Below the pieces are notes generated by a model. That model did no database searches and was not told where the DNA came from. It was given only the letters and a program-made list of their open reading frames with translations. Source: Piliocolobus tephrosceles (Eukaryota > Chordata > Mammalia > Primates > Cercopithecidae). From it: 64,000 nt of DNA. This document shows positions 49,801-59,108 of the stretch, in pieces. The position numbers and the translations under genes were made by a program. The stretch is from assembly GCF_002776525.5 (NCBI RefSeq), contig NC_045452.1, forward strand, positions 25,017,448 through 25,081,447, given 5' to 3'. Numbering within the stretch: position 1 is the first letter of the stretch; every line of letters starts with the position of its first letter.

Positions 49801-50528
49801 CCTCGAGGCTTCTCAACCTTTTCCATTTTTCTTTACATTTCTCCTCCACCTCTCACAGCCTGTTTTCTTTAATCTGCAAGATGAGGGGAACCCGAGGCTC
49901 ACATTAAATGAAAAAACACTGAATTCGTTGAACCCAAGAGTTACAGCTACACAAATTCACAGGGTTCCCGTTGTCCCTGTGAGGTAGCGGCTGAAAGAAT
50001 CCCTCTGAAGGGACCCTCGGAGCCGCAGTGTTCTCATCTGCGAAGTGGGAGAGATGAGTTTCACTCCTCGCAGGCCTTTGTGAGGCTCGGGTGTGTGGAG
50101 GACCTAAAGTTTCCACCGCACCCCTCGGCCGGCCTCGGGCCCAGGCAGATCAGGGCCGCAGGTACCCTGGTCTCCTGCTGTCACTCCTCGGCCCCCAACT
50201 CCACGCCGCTCCAGAACTGCCCAGAACGCGGTCGGGGTGGCTCAGCGCGGCTCCCACCGCCCGGGAGCGCCCTTTCCTGCCCCGCGCCGCGGGCTCCCGC
50301 CGCCGCGTTCCCACCCCGGCAGCCGCACGTGCCCGCCGCTCTTCCCCGCACCTCGTGCTCCAGCTTGTGCAGGAGGCGGCCCCAGTAACGTTCGGGGACC
50401 CCCGAAGCGCGCAGCGCCGGGCCGTGCAGCGCCGCGAACTCGGCCAAGGCCTCCGCGCCCTCCTCCGGCGTCTGGCCCGGGCTGCTACGCTCCGCAGGCG
50501 GGCGCTCTGGACCCCGCTCGGCCTCCAT
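31699..50528 (-). CDS. TTLL12: TTLL12, tubulin tyrosine ligase-like protein 12 (complete, 14 exons, 644 aa)
   Basis: TTLL12 belongs to the tubulin tyrosine ligase-like family. From published work it has a SET-like N-terminal half and a TTL-like C-terminal half, and is described as lacking ligase activity while affecting tubulin and histone marks and dampening RIG-I/MAVS signalling. Fourteen exons give 1935 nt: 644 codons and a stop, the human length. A Glu-rich run (residues about 72-83) is in exon 2. The TTL-like half starts near residue 300 and keeps KFDIRY (exon 10) and the EVNFNP ligand loop (exon 14). Where active ligases have a Gly-rich KP...S.G.G loop, exon 9 reads CKPWNLARS without those glycines, which fits a pseudoenzyme. 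All introns are GT-AG. ATG 50528 is the first ATG of a CpG-island exon. Confidence 0.97.
32427..32565 (-). CDS. TTLL12: TTLL12 exon 13 (residues 549-595)
   Basis: 139 nt. The acceptor is TCCCCAG and the donor is CCAGATG|GTAAGA. It encodes AEIFRAFMELFQVACAK and ends in the VDLMLKWDNGPD segment. Confidence 0.96.
33155..33223 (-). CDS. TTLL12: TTLL12 exon 12 (residues 526-548)
   Basis: 69 nt, 23 whole codons. The acceptor is CTGTTGTAG and the donor is GTCCAG|GTAAGT. A minisatellite begins about a dozen bases upstream of the acceptor. Skipping would keep the frame. Confidence 0.96.
33236..33572. repeat. Minisatellite (unit about 21-24 bp) in TTLL12 intron 11
   Basis: Degenerate tandem copies of GGGCCCATCACGCTCCGCAC with ATC triplet expansions in later units. 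About eight units lie left of the gap and two right of it. The array begins 13 bp from exon 12. Confidence 0.9.
33419..33518. other. Assembly gap (100 N) inside a minisatellite
   Basis: Exactly 100 N within a tandem array in TTLL12 intron 11; repeat units continue on both sides. Confidence 0.97.
33690..33850 (+). mobile_element. MIR
   Basis: CTTACTGCGTGACTCTAGAC and GTTTCCTCCTCTGTGAAGTG. Confidence 0.55.
34585..34890 (+). mobile_element. Alu
   Basis: Full-length, in TTLL12 intron 11. Confidence 0.92.
35780..35861 (-). CDS. TTLL12: TTLL12 exon 11 (residues 498-525)
   Basis: 82 nt. The acceptor is GTCTTCCAG and the donor is AAGCAG|GTAGGG. It encodes AFALNDLDDYEKHFTVMN. Confidence 0.96.
36353..36504 (-). 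CDS. TTLL12: TTLL12 exon 10 (residues 448-498)
   Basis: 152 nt. The acceptor is GTCCTCCAG and the donor is AACCG|GTAAGT. It encodes KFDIRYIVLLRSV, a core TTL-family strand. Confidence 0.96.
36676..36970 (-). mobile_element. AluY
   Basis: Antisense, low divergence, in TTLL12 intron 9. Confidence 0.92.
36971..37258 (-). mobile_element. Alu
   Basis: Head-to-tail with the preceding copy. Confidence 0.92.
37575..37727 (-). mobile_element. Alu, shortened
   Basis: Antisense with the middle deleted; ends about 70 bp from TTLL12 exon 9. Confidence 0.82.
37798..37909 (-). CDS. TTLL12: TTLL12 exon 9 (residues 410-447)
   Basis: 112 nt. The acceptor is CTCCCCAG and the donor is CCAAAG|GTGGGC. It encodes WICKPWNLARS, the position of the nucleotide-binding loop in active TTL enzymes, here without the usual glycines. 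Confidence 0.96.
38296..38490 (-). CDS. TTLL12: TTLL12 exon 8 (residues 345-410)
   Basis: 195 nt, 95 bp from exon 7. The acceptor is CCCTGCAG and the donor is AGGTG|GTAAGT. It encodes NQFPCENLLTVKDCL and the segment ending QQRERW. Confidence 0.96.
38586..38702 (-). CDS. TTLL12: TTLL12 exon 7 (residues 306-345)
   Basis: 117 nt. The acceptor is CCCCACAG and the donor is TACAG|GTGAGG. It encodes VYTDVQQVASSLTHPRF, the start of the TTL-like half. Confidence 0.96.
38800..38960 (+). mobile_element. MIR (diverged)
   Basis: GTTCAGAACCTGCTGCCTCC and TGGTTCCTCATCTTCAGGAC. Confidence 0.4.
39742..40048 (-). mobile_element. Alu
   Basis: Antisense full-length copy, 331 bp from TTLL12 exon 6. Confidence 0.92.
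40058..40161 (+). mobile_element. Alu 3' fragment
   Basis: Right-arm end and A-tail only. Confidence 0.85.
40380..40456 (-). CDS. TTLL12: TTLL12 exon 6 (residues 281-306)
   Basis: 77 nt. The acceptor is CCTTCTAG. The donor TTCAA|GTGCGT has A at -1 and is weaker than its neighbours. It encodes AILEENKEKLPLDIN and HPHDHIF. Alus of opposite orientation lie on both sides. Skipping would shift the frame. Confidence 0.94.
40507..40765 (+). mobile_element. Alu with internal deletion
   Basis: Starts 50 bp from the TTLL12 exon 6 acceptor; opposite orientation to the Alu at 39742. Confidence 0.9.
41071..41369 (+). mobile_element. Alu (old, J-like)
   Basis: Diverged full-length dimer. Confidence 0.88.
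41380..41840 (+). mobile_element. MLT1-type MaLR LTR
   Basis: The 3' part has GAGAGAATAAATGTTTGCTG, TTTTAAGGTGCTAAGTTTTG and TTGTTACCCAGCCATAGCTA, the hallmark end of MLT1 LTRs. No internal coding region is present. Confidence 0.7.
42360..42540 (+). mobile_element. MIR
   Basis: TGTGTGACCCTTGGCAAGTG and ACTTAACCTCTCTGTGTCTC match the MIR core closely. Confidence 0.8.
43213..43346 (-). CDS. TTLL12: TTLL12 exon 5 (residues 236-280)
   Basis: 134 nt, only 87 bp from exon 4. The acceptor is TTGGCACAG and the donor is TACCAG|GTGCAG. It encodes EVTRDFAYGETDP and ends at Gln280. Confidence 0.96.
43434..43593 (-). CDS. TTLL12: TTLL12 exon 4 (residues 183-236)
   Basis: 160 nt. The acceptor is TGTCTGCAG and the donor is ACTGGCG|GTAAGT. 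It encodes the segment with MPVWYIMDEFGSRI. Confidence 0.96.
44339..44537 (-). CDS. TTLL12: TTLL12 exon 3 (residues 116-182)
   Basis: 199 nt. The acceptor is GCCCGCAG and the donor is CATGGG|GTGAGT. It encodes IFLIDHAWTCRVEHAR and ends on Gly182. Confidence 0.96.
44538..46552 (-). other. TTLL12: TTLL12 intron 2
   Basis: 2.0 kb, with no Alu seen. I see no gene, RNA or recognisable repeat of note in it. Confidence 0.6.
46553..46722 (-). CDS. TTLL12: TTLL12 exon 2 (residues 60-116)
   Basis: 170 nt. The acceptor is CCCCCAG before GTTTTCGACG and the donor is AACAG|GTAGGA. It encodes the acidic run VEEVEEEEDE. Confidence 0.96.
47405..47640 (+). mobile_element. MIR
   Basis: TCTGGAGCCAGGCTGTGTGG, GTGACCTTGAACAAGTTACT and a GCAAATGCTCTATAAGC tail; nearly full length. 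Confidence 0.82.
48473..48776 (+). mobile_element. Alu
   Basis: Full-length, in TTLL12 intron 1. Confidence 0.93.
50352..50528 (-). CDS. TTLL12: TTLL12 exon 1 (residues 1-59)
   Basis: 177 nt from ATG 50528. The donor is GCACGAG|GTGCGG. It encodes a charged N terminus (MEAERG...) and is GC-rich, inside the CpG island. Confidence 0.96.
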
Positions 50529-51060
50529 GGCGCCTGCACCCGCGCCGACTCCGGCGCCGCCCGCCGGCCCTGCCCTCCCGCCTCAGCGCCCGCGGCCGTC
50601 AGCACCGCCCCCCCCCCCCCCCCCCCCCCCCCGCCCCCCCGGCCCCGCCCTCCTCCCCACCGACCCCCACCCCGCCCCGCCCTCCTCCCGGTCCTCCCCC
50701 GCCCCGCCCTCGTCCCGCCCCCAGCCCGCCTCCAGCCGGTTTCGCTGCGGCCCCCGGGCAGGCCCTGCGCGTCAGCGAGGCGCGTGCGTGAGCGCGCGAG
50801 CTTGCGGGGCGGGGGCGCGCGCCTGCGGCGGCGCCTGCGGTGTGGCTGCCGCCGTGTGCGCACGTGCACCCAATGGAGACGGAGCTTTTCTCGCTCAGCC
50901 TGCGGCGACCCAGGGGAATGCCGGGAGGGCGGGGTGGCTATCTCTGGCGCTGTCAGGACAGGAAGAGGCTCCACCTACTGCCCGGAAGGGGGAACTGGCT
51001 GACGCGGCGCTGCTGTTCCTGCACCAGGCACCCAGGGCTTGCGGGCCCCCGCCCCGGGGG
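50529..51060 (-). promoter_or_regulatory. TTLL12: TTLL12 CpG-island promoter
   Basis: CpG-dense sequence extends from about 50100 through exon 1 to about 51060. A C-run lies 80 bp upstream of the ATG, CCCCGCCC boxes follow, and a CCAAT (50870-50874) sits next to a GTGCGCACGTGCAC element resembling an NRF1 site. No TATA box is seen. The start site is not determinable from sequence. Confidence 0.7.
50608..50640. repeat. C25-G-C7 homopolymer tract in the TTLL12 promoter
   Basis: 25 consecutive C (50608-50632), one G, then seven C. It is G-rich on the TTLL12 sense strand. Length is likely polymorphic and hard to sequence accurately. Confidence 0.95.
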
Positions 51061-51220
51061 AGTAAGGAACTCTCGATTCTTGTGAGTGCTTCACCAGATT
51101 TGGATGCTGCAAAATCGTGGCCCTTCTCAATTATATTTGGAATCGGAATGTCAGTTGGTCCAATTAAGACCAAGTGTACCCGTCAAAAGAGTTTACTCCT
51201 ACATGTCAGGATGTTGAACT

Positions 51221-51333
51221 GGGGGTGGTGGCTACGTAGTCCCAGTTACTCGGGAGGCTGAGGCGGGAGGATCGCTTGAGCCCAAGAATTCAAGTCCAGC
51301 CTCCGCAACATAGCGAGACTCCCTCTTTAAAAG
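51221..51333 (+). mobile_element. Alu/FRAM fragment
   Basis: GGGGTGGTGGCTACGTAGTC to CTCTTTAAAAGAC. Confidence 0.78.
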
Positions 51334-51669
51334 ACAAAAACAGTTCAGTTACAGACTTTCAAAAGACATTCTCTTTTGAACTTTCATTGAGTTTTATTGC
51401 TCCATAGGGATATATTTTAATGTCTTCCTGTTTGTAATATTGTAAGAATTGTAATTTGCTAAAAAAAAAAAAAAAAGGCTGAGAATTCTTTTGAGTTTCA
51501 GATGCTATTTTGATAACATGTTTGAACTGAGTTTGAACGAAATGCACCAGTTCAGAGGACTTGTTCAAATTCCATTGTAGGAAGCAGGTGGGTCTGCAAA
51601 GGCTCAAATTTCCGAACTCAAGTTGGCAAGGGCTGCAGAGAAAAGCATTTTTTTAATTAATTAATTTAT

Positions 51670-51953
51670 TTAGAGACGGAGTTTTGCTCTTGTTGCCCAG
51701 GCTGGATGGAGTGCAATGGTGCAGTCTCGGCTCACTGCAACCTCCACCTCCCGGGTTCAAGCGATTCTCCTGCCTCAGCCTCCCAAGTAGCTGGGGCTAC
51801 AGGTATGTGCCACCATGCCTGGCTAATTTTTTGTATTTAGTAGAGATGGAGTTTCACCATGTCAGGCTGGTCTTGAACTCCTGACCTCAGGTGATCCACA
51901 CACCTCAGCCTCCCAAAGTGCTGGGATGACAGGCATGTGCCATTGCGCCTGGC
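51670..51953 (-). mobile_element. Alu
   Basis: First of three contiguous antisense copies. Confidence 0.92.
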
Positions 51954-52229
51954 CTTTTTTTTTTTTTTTTTTTATATGAAAGGGGGTACCCCATTGTCAC
52001 CCATGCTGGAACTCTACCTCGCAGGTTCAAGCAATTCTCTCGCCACAGCCTCCTGAGTAGCTGGGACTACAGGTGTGCACCACCATACCCAGCTAATTTT
52101 TGTATTTTTAGTAGAGACGGAGTTTCACCATGTTGTCCAGGCTGGCCTTGAACTCCTCACCTCAGGTGATCTACCCTCCTTGGCCTCCCAAAGTGCTGGG
52201 ATTACAGATGTGAAGCACTGCAATGGCCT
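51954..52229 (-). mobile_element. Alu
   Basis: Second copy; shortened at its right arm. Confidence 0.9.
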
Positions 52230-52231
52230 TT

Positions 52232-52527
52232 TTGTTTTCTGAGACAGAGTCTCGTCTTGCTCTGTGGCCCAGGCTGGAGTACAGTGGCGTGATCTCAGCT
52301 CACTGCAACCTCTCTCTCCGGGGTTCAAGCAATCCTCGCGCCTCAGACTCCCAAGTAGCTGGGATTACAGGCATGCACCACCACACCCAGCTATTTCTTG
52401 GATTTTTAATAGGGACAGAGTTGCACCATGTTGTCCAAGCTGGTCTCAAACTCCTGGCCTCAAGTGATCTGTCCACCTCAGCCTCCCAAAGTGCTGTGAT
52501 TACAGACGTGAGCCACCTCGCCCAGTC
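52232..52527 (-). mobile_element. Alu
   Basis: Third copy. Confidence 0.92.
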
Positions 52528-53245
52528 AGAAAAACGTGTTATTAATACTATCACACTGACGTACTTTTCTGAGGAAAAATTTGATCTAAGTGAAGAGTCA
52601 TGATTTACAGGATGATATGTAAATCCACTTCTGCAGATCCACTTGTTGTTTTCAGGCACAGTCTTAAAATAATTACTAACTTTTGATAGATGTGATGCTT
52701 CTGAATCAGAATGGTGTCATCTTGTTTGAATCTGGTGATTTATCTTTGACCTCCCTGATGGAAGGTAAAGGTTGACATTTTGTGGAAGTTTCACCTTCAT
52801 AATCAACTTTGAGAAATTGAAATTCAGAACTTAATTTATAATTAAATATGAGTTTCTGGGATGTTTTAGTTTTAGTTTATTGCTCCTGAAAAAGTTATAT
52901 TGCACAGTAGGAATAAAATATTAAATATTAATGTATACACTAGACTTATACCACATAAAAGGGGACAAAACCACCATGGCCACAAAAGTGTTCAGCCTTC
53001 TCTATCCAATGTAGAGTGGAACCATTGCCTCCATTTCCCACACATTTCATATATACCTGACCTGTAATTTCCCTAAGGCTACATGTATCTTGCAGGACAC
53101 AGAACAGGCACCACTCAGGTTGTAGGTAGGCAGGGGCAGCAGGATCTCACTGTGACTATTTAGCAAATAACAATATTATATTGCAATTCGGTAAGAAATA
53201 TCTTCTTCATAGACTTGATCATTGCAAAATCCCATATATATATTT

Positions 53246-53556
53246 TTTTCTTTTCTTTTTTTTTTTTTCTGAATCAGGGTTTTCCTCTGTCACCCAGGCT
53301 AGAGTGCAGTGGTTCTATCATAGCTCACTGCAGTCTTGAACTCCTGGGTTCAAGAGATCCTCCTGCCTCAGCCTCCCAAGTAACTGGGAGGTACACTAGG
53401 TGTGTACCACTACACCTGGCTAATTAAAAATTCCTTTTGTAGAGTTGAGGTCTTGCTTTGTTGCCCAGGCTGGTCTCAAACTCCTTATTTCAAGTGATCC
53501 TCCTGTCTTGGCCTCCCAAAGTGCGGGAATTACAGGTGTGAGCCAGCATGCCCCAT
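53246..53556 (-). mobile_element. Alu (old)
   Basis: Diverged antisense dimer. Confidence 0.88.
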
Positions 53557-53589
53557 GCCCAGCATTGTGATGCTATTTTGCTATATTAT

Positions 53590-53874
53590 TTATTTATTTT
53601 AGTTTCGCATGTTGACCAGGTTGGAGTGCAATGGTGCAATCTCAGCTCACTGCAACCTCTGCCTGCTGGGCTAAAGCGATTCTTATGCCTCAGCCTCCCA
53701 AGTAACTGGGACTACAGGCGCGCACCATCACACCCGGCTAATTTTTGTATTTTTAGTAGAGACGGGATTTCACCATGTTGGCCAGGCTGGTCTCAAACTC
53801 CTGACCTCAAGCAATCCACCTGCCTCGGCCTCCCAAAGTGCTAGGATTACAGGCATGAGCTACTGCACACAGCC
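53590..53874 (-). mobile_element. Alu
   Basis: Antisense, slightly shortened at its 3' end. Confidence 0.9.
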
Positions 53875-54024
53875 TGACTATATTATTTCTCATGCCTTAT
53901 AGTCATGACTATGTAGATAGTATATGTCATACTTACAACTATTTTATTATCAGCAACCATACAGACTGAAACCTGTTGTCTTTGACACTTGATGAAAATA
54001 CTAATTCTGTAAAATATTTAAAGA

Positions 54025-54480
54025 TGTTTATTCTGGGCCAGTACGAGTGACCATGGCCCAGAGTACAGTCTCAAGAGGTCCTGAGAAAGTGTGCCTGAGG
54101 TGGTTGGGTTATAGTTTGGTTTTATACATTTTAGGGAGACAGCTGTTAACAAGCAAAGACATAGGTCAATACCTGGAAGGTGTACATTGCTTCCATCTAA
54201 AAAGGTGGAATATCTTGGGGAGGGGGGCTTCAGGTCACAGGTGGATTCAGAGATTTCCTGATTGGCAGTTGGCTGACAGACAGAGTTAAGCTTTGTCTAA
54301 AGATTTAAGAAGTCAGTAGAAAAGAATGCTTAAGATAAATGGATTGTGGAAGCCAAGGCCGTTGTTATGTAGATGAAGTTTCTTAGGTGGCAGCCCTCAG
54401 AGGGCATGTGATGCAATGCCAGAGTCAGGTTGAAATTTGGTATCTTATTGCAACAAGGAGTCTGTTTTGTCAGTCTTATA
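54025..54480. mobile_element. Probable interspersed repeat, LTR-like, family not assigned
   Basis: GGTTTTATACATTTTAGGGA and GGTGTACATTGCTTCCATCT recall a recurrent primate LTR-type sequence. I cannot name the family from sequence alone. Confidence 0.35.
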
Positions 54481-54494
54481 ATTTTTATTTTTAG

Positions 54495-54800
54495 GCTGGC
54501 AGCAGTGGTTCATACCTGTAATCCCAGCACTTTGGGAGGCCAAGGTGGGGATCACCTGAGGTCAGGAGTTTGAGACCAGCCTGGCCAACATGGTGAAACT
54601 CTGTCTCTACTGAAAAACATAAAAATTAGCCGGGCGTGGCGGTGGGCACCAGTAATCCCAGCTACTCAGGAGGCTGAGGCAGGAGAATTGCTTGAACCTG
54701 GGAGGTGGAGGCTGCAGTGAGCTGAGATCATGCCACCGCACTCCAGCCTGGGCAATAGAGCGAGACTCCACTTAAAAACAATAAAATAAAAAAAAAATAA
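54495..54800 (+). mobile_element. Alu
   Basis: Full-length with an AATAAA-type tail; interrupts the LTR that follows. Confidence 0.9.
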
Positions 54801-54987
54801 AAATGGGAGTTTCCCTGCACAAGCTTTCTCTTTGCCTGCTGCCATCCATGTAAGATGTGACTTGCTCCTCCTTGCCTTCTGCCATGATTGTGAGGGCTCC
54901 CCAACCATGTGGGACTCTAAGTCCATTCAACCCCTTTCTTTTGTAAATTGCCCAGTCTTTATCAGCAGTGTGAAAACGAACTAATAC
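54801..54987 (+). mobile_element. MaLR LTR end (THE1/MST type)
   Basis: CTTCTGCCATGATTGTGAGG, then a TGGGACTCTAAGTCCATTCA segment and TGTGAAAACGAACTAATACA, the typical 3' end of THE1/MST LTRs. Non-coding. Confidence 0.85.
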
Positions 54988-55156
54988 AGGCAGCTTGGAT
55001 ATTAAAGGCAAGATGGATTTGGTCAGGCCAGATCTCCTTCACTGTCATAGTTTTCTTTCAGCTTCATTCTCCAATAGACCATCCTCTTGTGGTAATAAGA
55101 TAGCTGCAGCGGCTCCTGCCCAGCCCACATTCTCGTAGGTATCCCGTCCTGCTGGG

Positions 55157-55260
55157 GAAGACAGCCTGAGTCTCAGTTATCTCAGGTACTGGTCAGATCT
55201 TGTNNNNNNNNNNGAAGACAGCCTGAGTCTCAGTTATCTCAGGTACTGGTCAGATCTTGT
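55157..55260. repeat. Exact 47-bp direct repeat flanking a gap (likely assembly artefact)
   Basis: Both copies run from GAAGACAGCC to CAGATCTTGT with no mismatch and touch the N-run on either side. Confidence 0.95.
55204..55213. other. Assembly gap (10 N) with duplicated flanks
   Basis: Ten N between two identical 47-bp copies (55157-55203 and 55214-55260). Confidence 0.97.
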
Positions 55261-56160
55261 GAACATTCCTGACCCAGCCCCTTTGACCAGGAGAATGTGA
55301 GGCTCTGACAGGGCAGGCCTCTTTTACATACTCCTCCCCAAATGTAAACCCAGTTGTATCAGATCCCTACTTGGAACCCGTTGGGGTTCAGCTCTTCATG
55401 TGAGCTCCAAGGCTGTGTGTGAGTGGACACTGCCAACCTTTCCAGCCTCTTTTCATTACACTCTTCCCCTCACACTGTGGGTCCCTGTCTCTCTGGTTGC
55501 CTTCGGCTTCTGGAGAGGATTTGCTCTGTCTTCTGCCAGAAAGCCCTTTCTCCCCATGCTCACTTGGTTAATCCTGACTCATTCTTCTCAGGGGAAATGT
55601 TATCTTCTAAAGAGGCACTGAATGTGTATTTAATCAACATAAAATTACCTGTCTCCTCCCATTACCGCCACCAATCCCCCCCAGCCCCGCCACTGGAAAA
55701 AAGAAGAGAGAGAAAGACAGAATACTGACTATTTAAGTAAAAACACTTGACAACCAGGAGATACAAAAAGAAAATCATTATGAACTTCATGCTGTTTCTT
55801 AAAGGCAAAAGATGAAGTTCTCATGGAAAGACTTCCTCTCTATACTAAAAGAAAGGGCAACACTCTTTTCTTCAAGGACAAAAAATTGAGTCCAAGAGAA
55901 TACTGTGCAGACTGGTTGGACTCACTTCTGTCTTTTGGGCCTCCTCACATAATGCAGTCATGTTTTCACAGTTAACTATTCTGGGTCCAACCCAGTGTAT
56001 TGGTAACTGACTTAGGCTGTGTTACCCAAGATTTGGCTCACAATCTTTATAAGTTGGCGTATTTTAAAAATTCTTAAAGTTTAATCTTTTCCCATTTTGT
56101 CAGAAAAATAATTTGGATCCAACTGTTTTTTTTATAAACTGGTGAGTATATGTATACATA

Positions 56161-56197
56161 AAATTTATTTATTTATTTATTTAATTTATTTATTTTG
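56161..56197. repeat. TTTA microsatellite
   Basis: TTTA units forming the reversed tail of the antisense Alu at 56180. Confidence 0.85.
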
Positions 56198-56479
56198 AGA
56201 TGGTGTCTTGCTCTGTTGCCCAGGCTGGAGTGCAGTGGTGCGATCTTGGCTCACTGCAACTTCTGTCACCTGGGTTCAAGCAATTCTCCTGCCTCAGCCT
56301 TCCAAGTATCTGGGATTATAGGCATGTGCCACCATGTCTGGCTAATTTTTGTATTTTTCGTAGAGATGGGGTTTTGTCATGTTGTGAAGGCTGGTCTTGA
56401 ACTCCTGGCCTCAAGTGATCCACCAGTGTCAACCTCCCAAAGTGCTGGGATTACAGGTGTGAGCCACTGTGCCTGGGCC
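56180..56479 (-). mobile_element. Alu
   Basis: Antisense with a TTTA-expanded tail. Confidence 0.92.
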
Positions 56480-56481
56480 AT

Positions 56482-56625
56482 GGCTAATTTTTTAAGTTTT
56501 ATTTTTAATAGAGATGAGGTCTCGCTATGTTGCCCAGGCTGGTCTCAAATTATTGACCTCAACTGATCCTCCTACCATCACCTCCCAAAATACTAGGATA
56601 AGCATGAGCTGTTTGTTGTGCCTGG
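56482..56625 (-). mobile_element. Alu fragment
   Basis: Antisense left-arm portion only. Confidence 0.8.
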
Positions 56626-56820
56626 CCGAGGGTTCTAGTTTCTTGCCAGCACTTGTTAGTCTCTGACTTTTGATTATAGTTCTCCTAGTGGTTGTGAAGT
56701 GGTATCTTACGGTTTTCATTTGTATTTCCCTAATGACTAATGATGTCGATCATCTTTTCTTGTGCTTATTGGCCAATTGCATATCTTCTTAGGAGCAATG
56801 TTTATTCATATTCTTTGTCC

Positions 56821-57106
56821 TTTTTTTTTTTTTTTTGAGACAGAGTCTTTCTCTGTCGCCCAGGCTGGACTGCAGTGGCGTGATCTTGGCTCACTGTAAC
56901 CTCTGCCTCCTGCGTTCAAGTGATTCTCTTGCCTCAGCCTCCCTAGTAGCTGGGATTACAGGTGCCCACAGCTAAATTTTGTATTTTTAGTAGAGATGGG
57001 GTTTCACCATTTTGGCCAGGCTGGTCTTGAATTCCTGACCTCAAGCGATATACTGGCCTTGGCTTCCCAAAGTGCTGGATTACAGATGTGAGCCACTGTG
57101 CCCAGC
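56821..57106 (-). mobile_element. Alu in L1
   Basis: Antisense insertion into the old L1. Confidence 0.92.
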
Positions 57107-57118
57107 CTCTTTGTCCAT

Positions 57119-57252
57119 TGTTTTTGTTGTTGATACAGAGACAGGGTCTTGCTTTATTGCCCAGGCTGGTCTTGAACTCCTGGCCTCAAGTGATCCTCTT
57201 ATCTTGGCCTCCCAAAGTGCTGGGATTACAGGCATGAGCCTCTGTGCCTGAC
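57119..57252 (-). mobile_element. FLAM-like Alu monomer
   Basis: One antisense monomer. Confidence 0.8.
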
Positions 57253-57266
57253 CTTCTTTGCTCTTT

Positions 57267-57557
57267 TGTTTTTTTTTGAGAGGGAGTTTCCCTCTTGTCA
57301 CCCAGGTTGGAGTGTAATGGTACAATCTTGGCTCACTGCAACCTCCTCTTCCTGGGTTCAAGCAATTCTCCTGCCTCAGCCTCCCAAGTAGCTGGGGTTA
57401 CAGGTGCATGCCACCACGCCTGGTTAATTTTTTTTGTATTTTTAGTGGAGATGCGATTTCATCATGTTGGTCAGGCTGGTCTCAAACTCCTGACCTCAGG
57501 TGATTCGCCTTCCTTGGCTTCCCAAAATGCTGGGATTACAACCACTGCTCCTGGCCT
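57267..57557 (-). mobile_element. Alu in L1
   Basis: Antisense, diverged. Confidence 0.9.
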
Positions 57558-57794
57558 GTTCATTTTTTAAGTTAGGTTATTTGTCTTCTTGTTGAGTTGT
57601 AAGAGTTCTTTACATATCCTGGATACTGGAGTCTTATCAGATACATGATTTGTAAAGGTTTTTTTCCTATTATCTTTTCACGTTCTTCACAGAGTCCTTT
57701 GAAGTACAAATTTTCAATTTTTGTTACGTCCAATTTATATATTTTTTCTTTGGTGGCTTATTATTTGTGTGTTACATTTAAGAAGCCATTGCCG

Positions 57795-58101
57795 CTGGGT
57801 GCGGTGACTCACGCCTGCAATCCCAGCACTTTGCGAGGCCGAGGCGGCCGGATCATCTGAGGTCAGGAGTTCGAGACTCGCCTGACCAACATGGTGAAAC
57901 CCCATCTCTACTAAAAATACAAAAAAAAAATAGCTGGGCGTTGTGGCATGTGCCTGTAATCCCAGCTACTCGGGAGGCTGAGGCAGGAGAATCGCTTGAA
58001 CCTGGGAAGCAGAGGTTGCAACAAGCTGAGATTGCACCATTGCACTCCAACCTGGGTGTCAAGAGCGAAACTCCGTCTCAAAAAATAAAAAATAAAAAAA
58101 A
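57795..58101 (+). mobile_element. Alu in L1
   Basis: Plus-strand copy; inverted relative to the neighbouring Alus. Confidence 0.92.
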
Positions 58102-58813
58102 AGAAGCCATTGCCTGGGTACAGTGTATACTGCTTGGGTGATGGGTGCACCAAGGTTTCAGAAATCACCACTAAAGAACTTACTCATGTATTCAAACGCC
58201 ACAGAAATAAAAAATTGAAGTTAAAAAAAGAGGAAGCCACTGCCTAATTCAAGATTCCAAAGACTTATTTATCTGTCTTAGTTTCTAAGAGTTTTATAGT
58301 TTTAACTGTTACATTTCAGTCCTTGATCACTTTGAGTTGATTTTTTGTGTACGAGGTAGGGGTCCAACTTCCTTCTTTTGCATGTAGATATCTAGTTGTC
58401 CTAGTACCATTTGTTGAAAAGACGATTTTTTCCCCCATTAAATGATCTTGGCACTCTTGCTGAAAACCAACTGATGGATGATAAACTTAAGGGTTCATTT
58501 CTGGACTCTGAATTCTATTCCATTGATCTATAGGTCTGTGCTTCTGCTAGTACCACACAATCTTGATTAATGTAAGCTTGTAGTAAGTTTTAAAAATGAG
58601 AAGTGTGAATCCTCCAACTTTGTTCTTTTTCAAGACTGTTTGGCTACTATGGGTCCCTTGCATTTCTATATGAATTTTAGGATTCACATGTCAGTTTGTG
58701 CATGAAGCCAGCCAGGATGTTGATTATTGCATTGAATCTGTAGACCAGTTTGGGGAGTACAGTCATCTTAACAATACTGTCTTCCAACCCATGAATACAG
58801 ATCTTCTTTATTT

Positions 58814-59108
58814 TCTCTTTTTGTGAGACAGGGTCTTACTCTGTCACCCAGGCTGGAGTGCAGTGGCTGAATGTCAGCTCACAGCAACATCTGCCTCCTA
58901 GGCTCAAGCAATCCTCTCACCTTAGCCTCCCCAGTAGCTAGGACCACAGGTGTGTGCCACCATGCCTGGCTAATTTTTTGTATTTTTGGTAGAGACAGGC
59001 CTTCGCCATGTTGCCCTGGTTGGTCTTGAACTCCTGAGCTCAGGCTGTCTACCCTCCTTGTCCTCCCAAAGTGCTGGGATTACAGGGGTGAGCCACTGTA
59101 CCAAGCCT
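58814..59108 (-). mobile_element. Alu in L1
   Basis: Antisense insertion. Confidence 0.92.

Larger units (their letters stand above)
46723..50351 (-). other. TTLL12: TTLL12 intron 1
   Basis: 3.6 kb with one full Alu (48473-48776) and a MIR (47405-47640). The remainder is single-copy with no supported gene. Confidence 0.7.

Noticed and set aside
50091..51261. Several 180-300-codon frames around the TTLL12 promoter
   Set aside because: Pro/Arg-rich translations of the C-run and CpG island; only the TTLL12 exon 1 frame has protein-family support.
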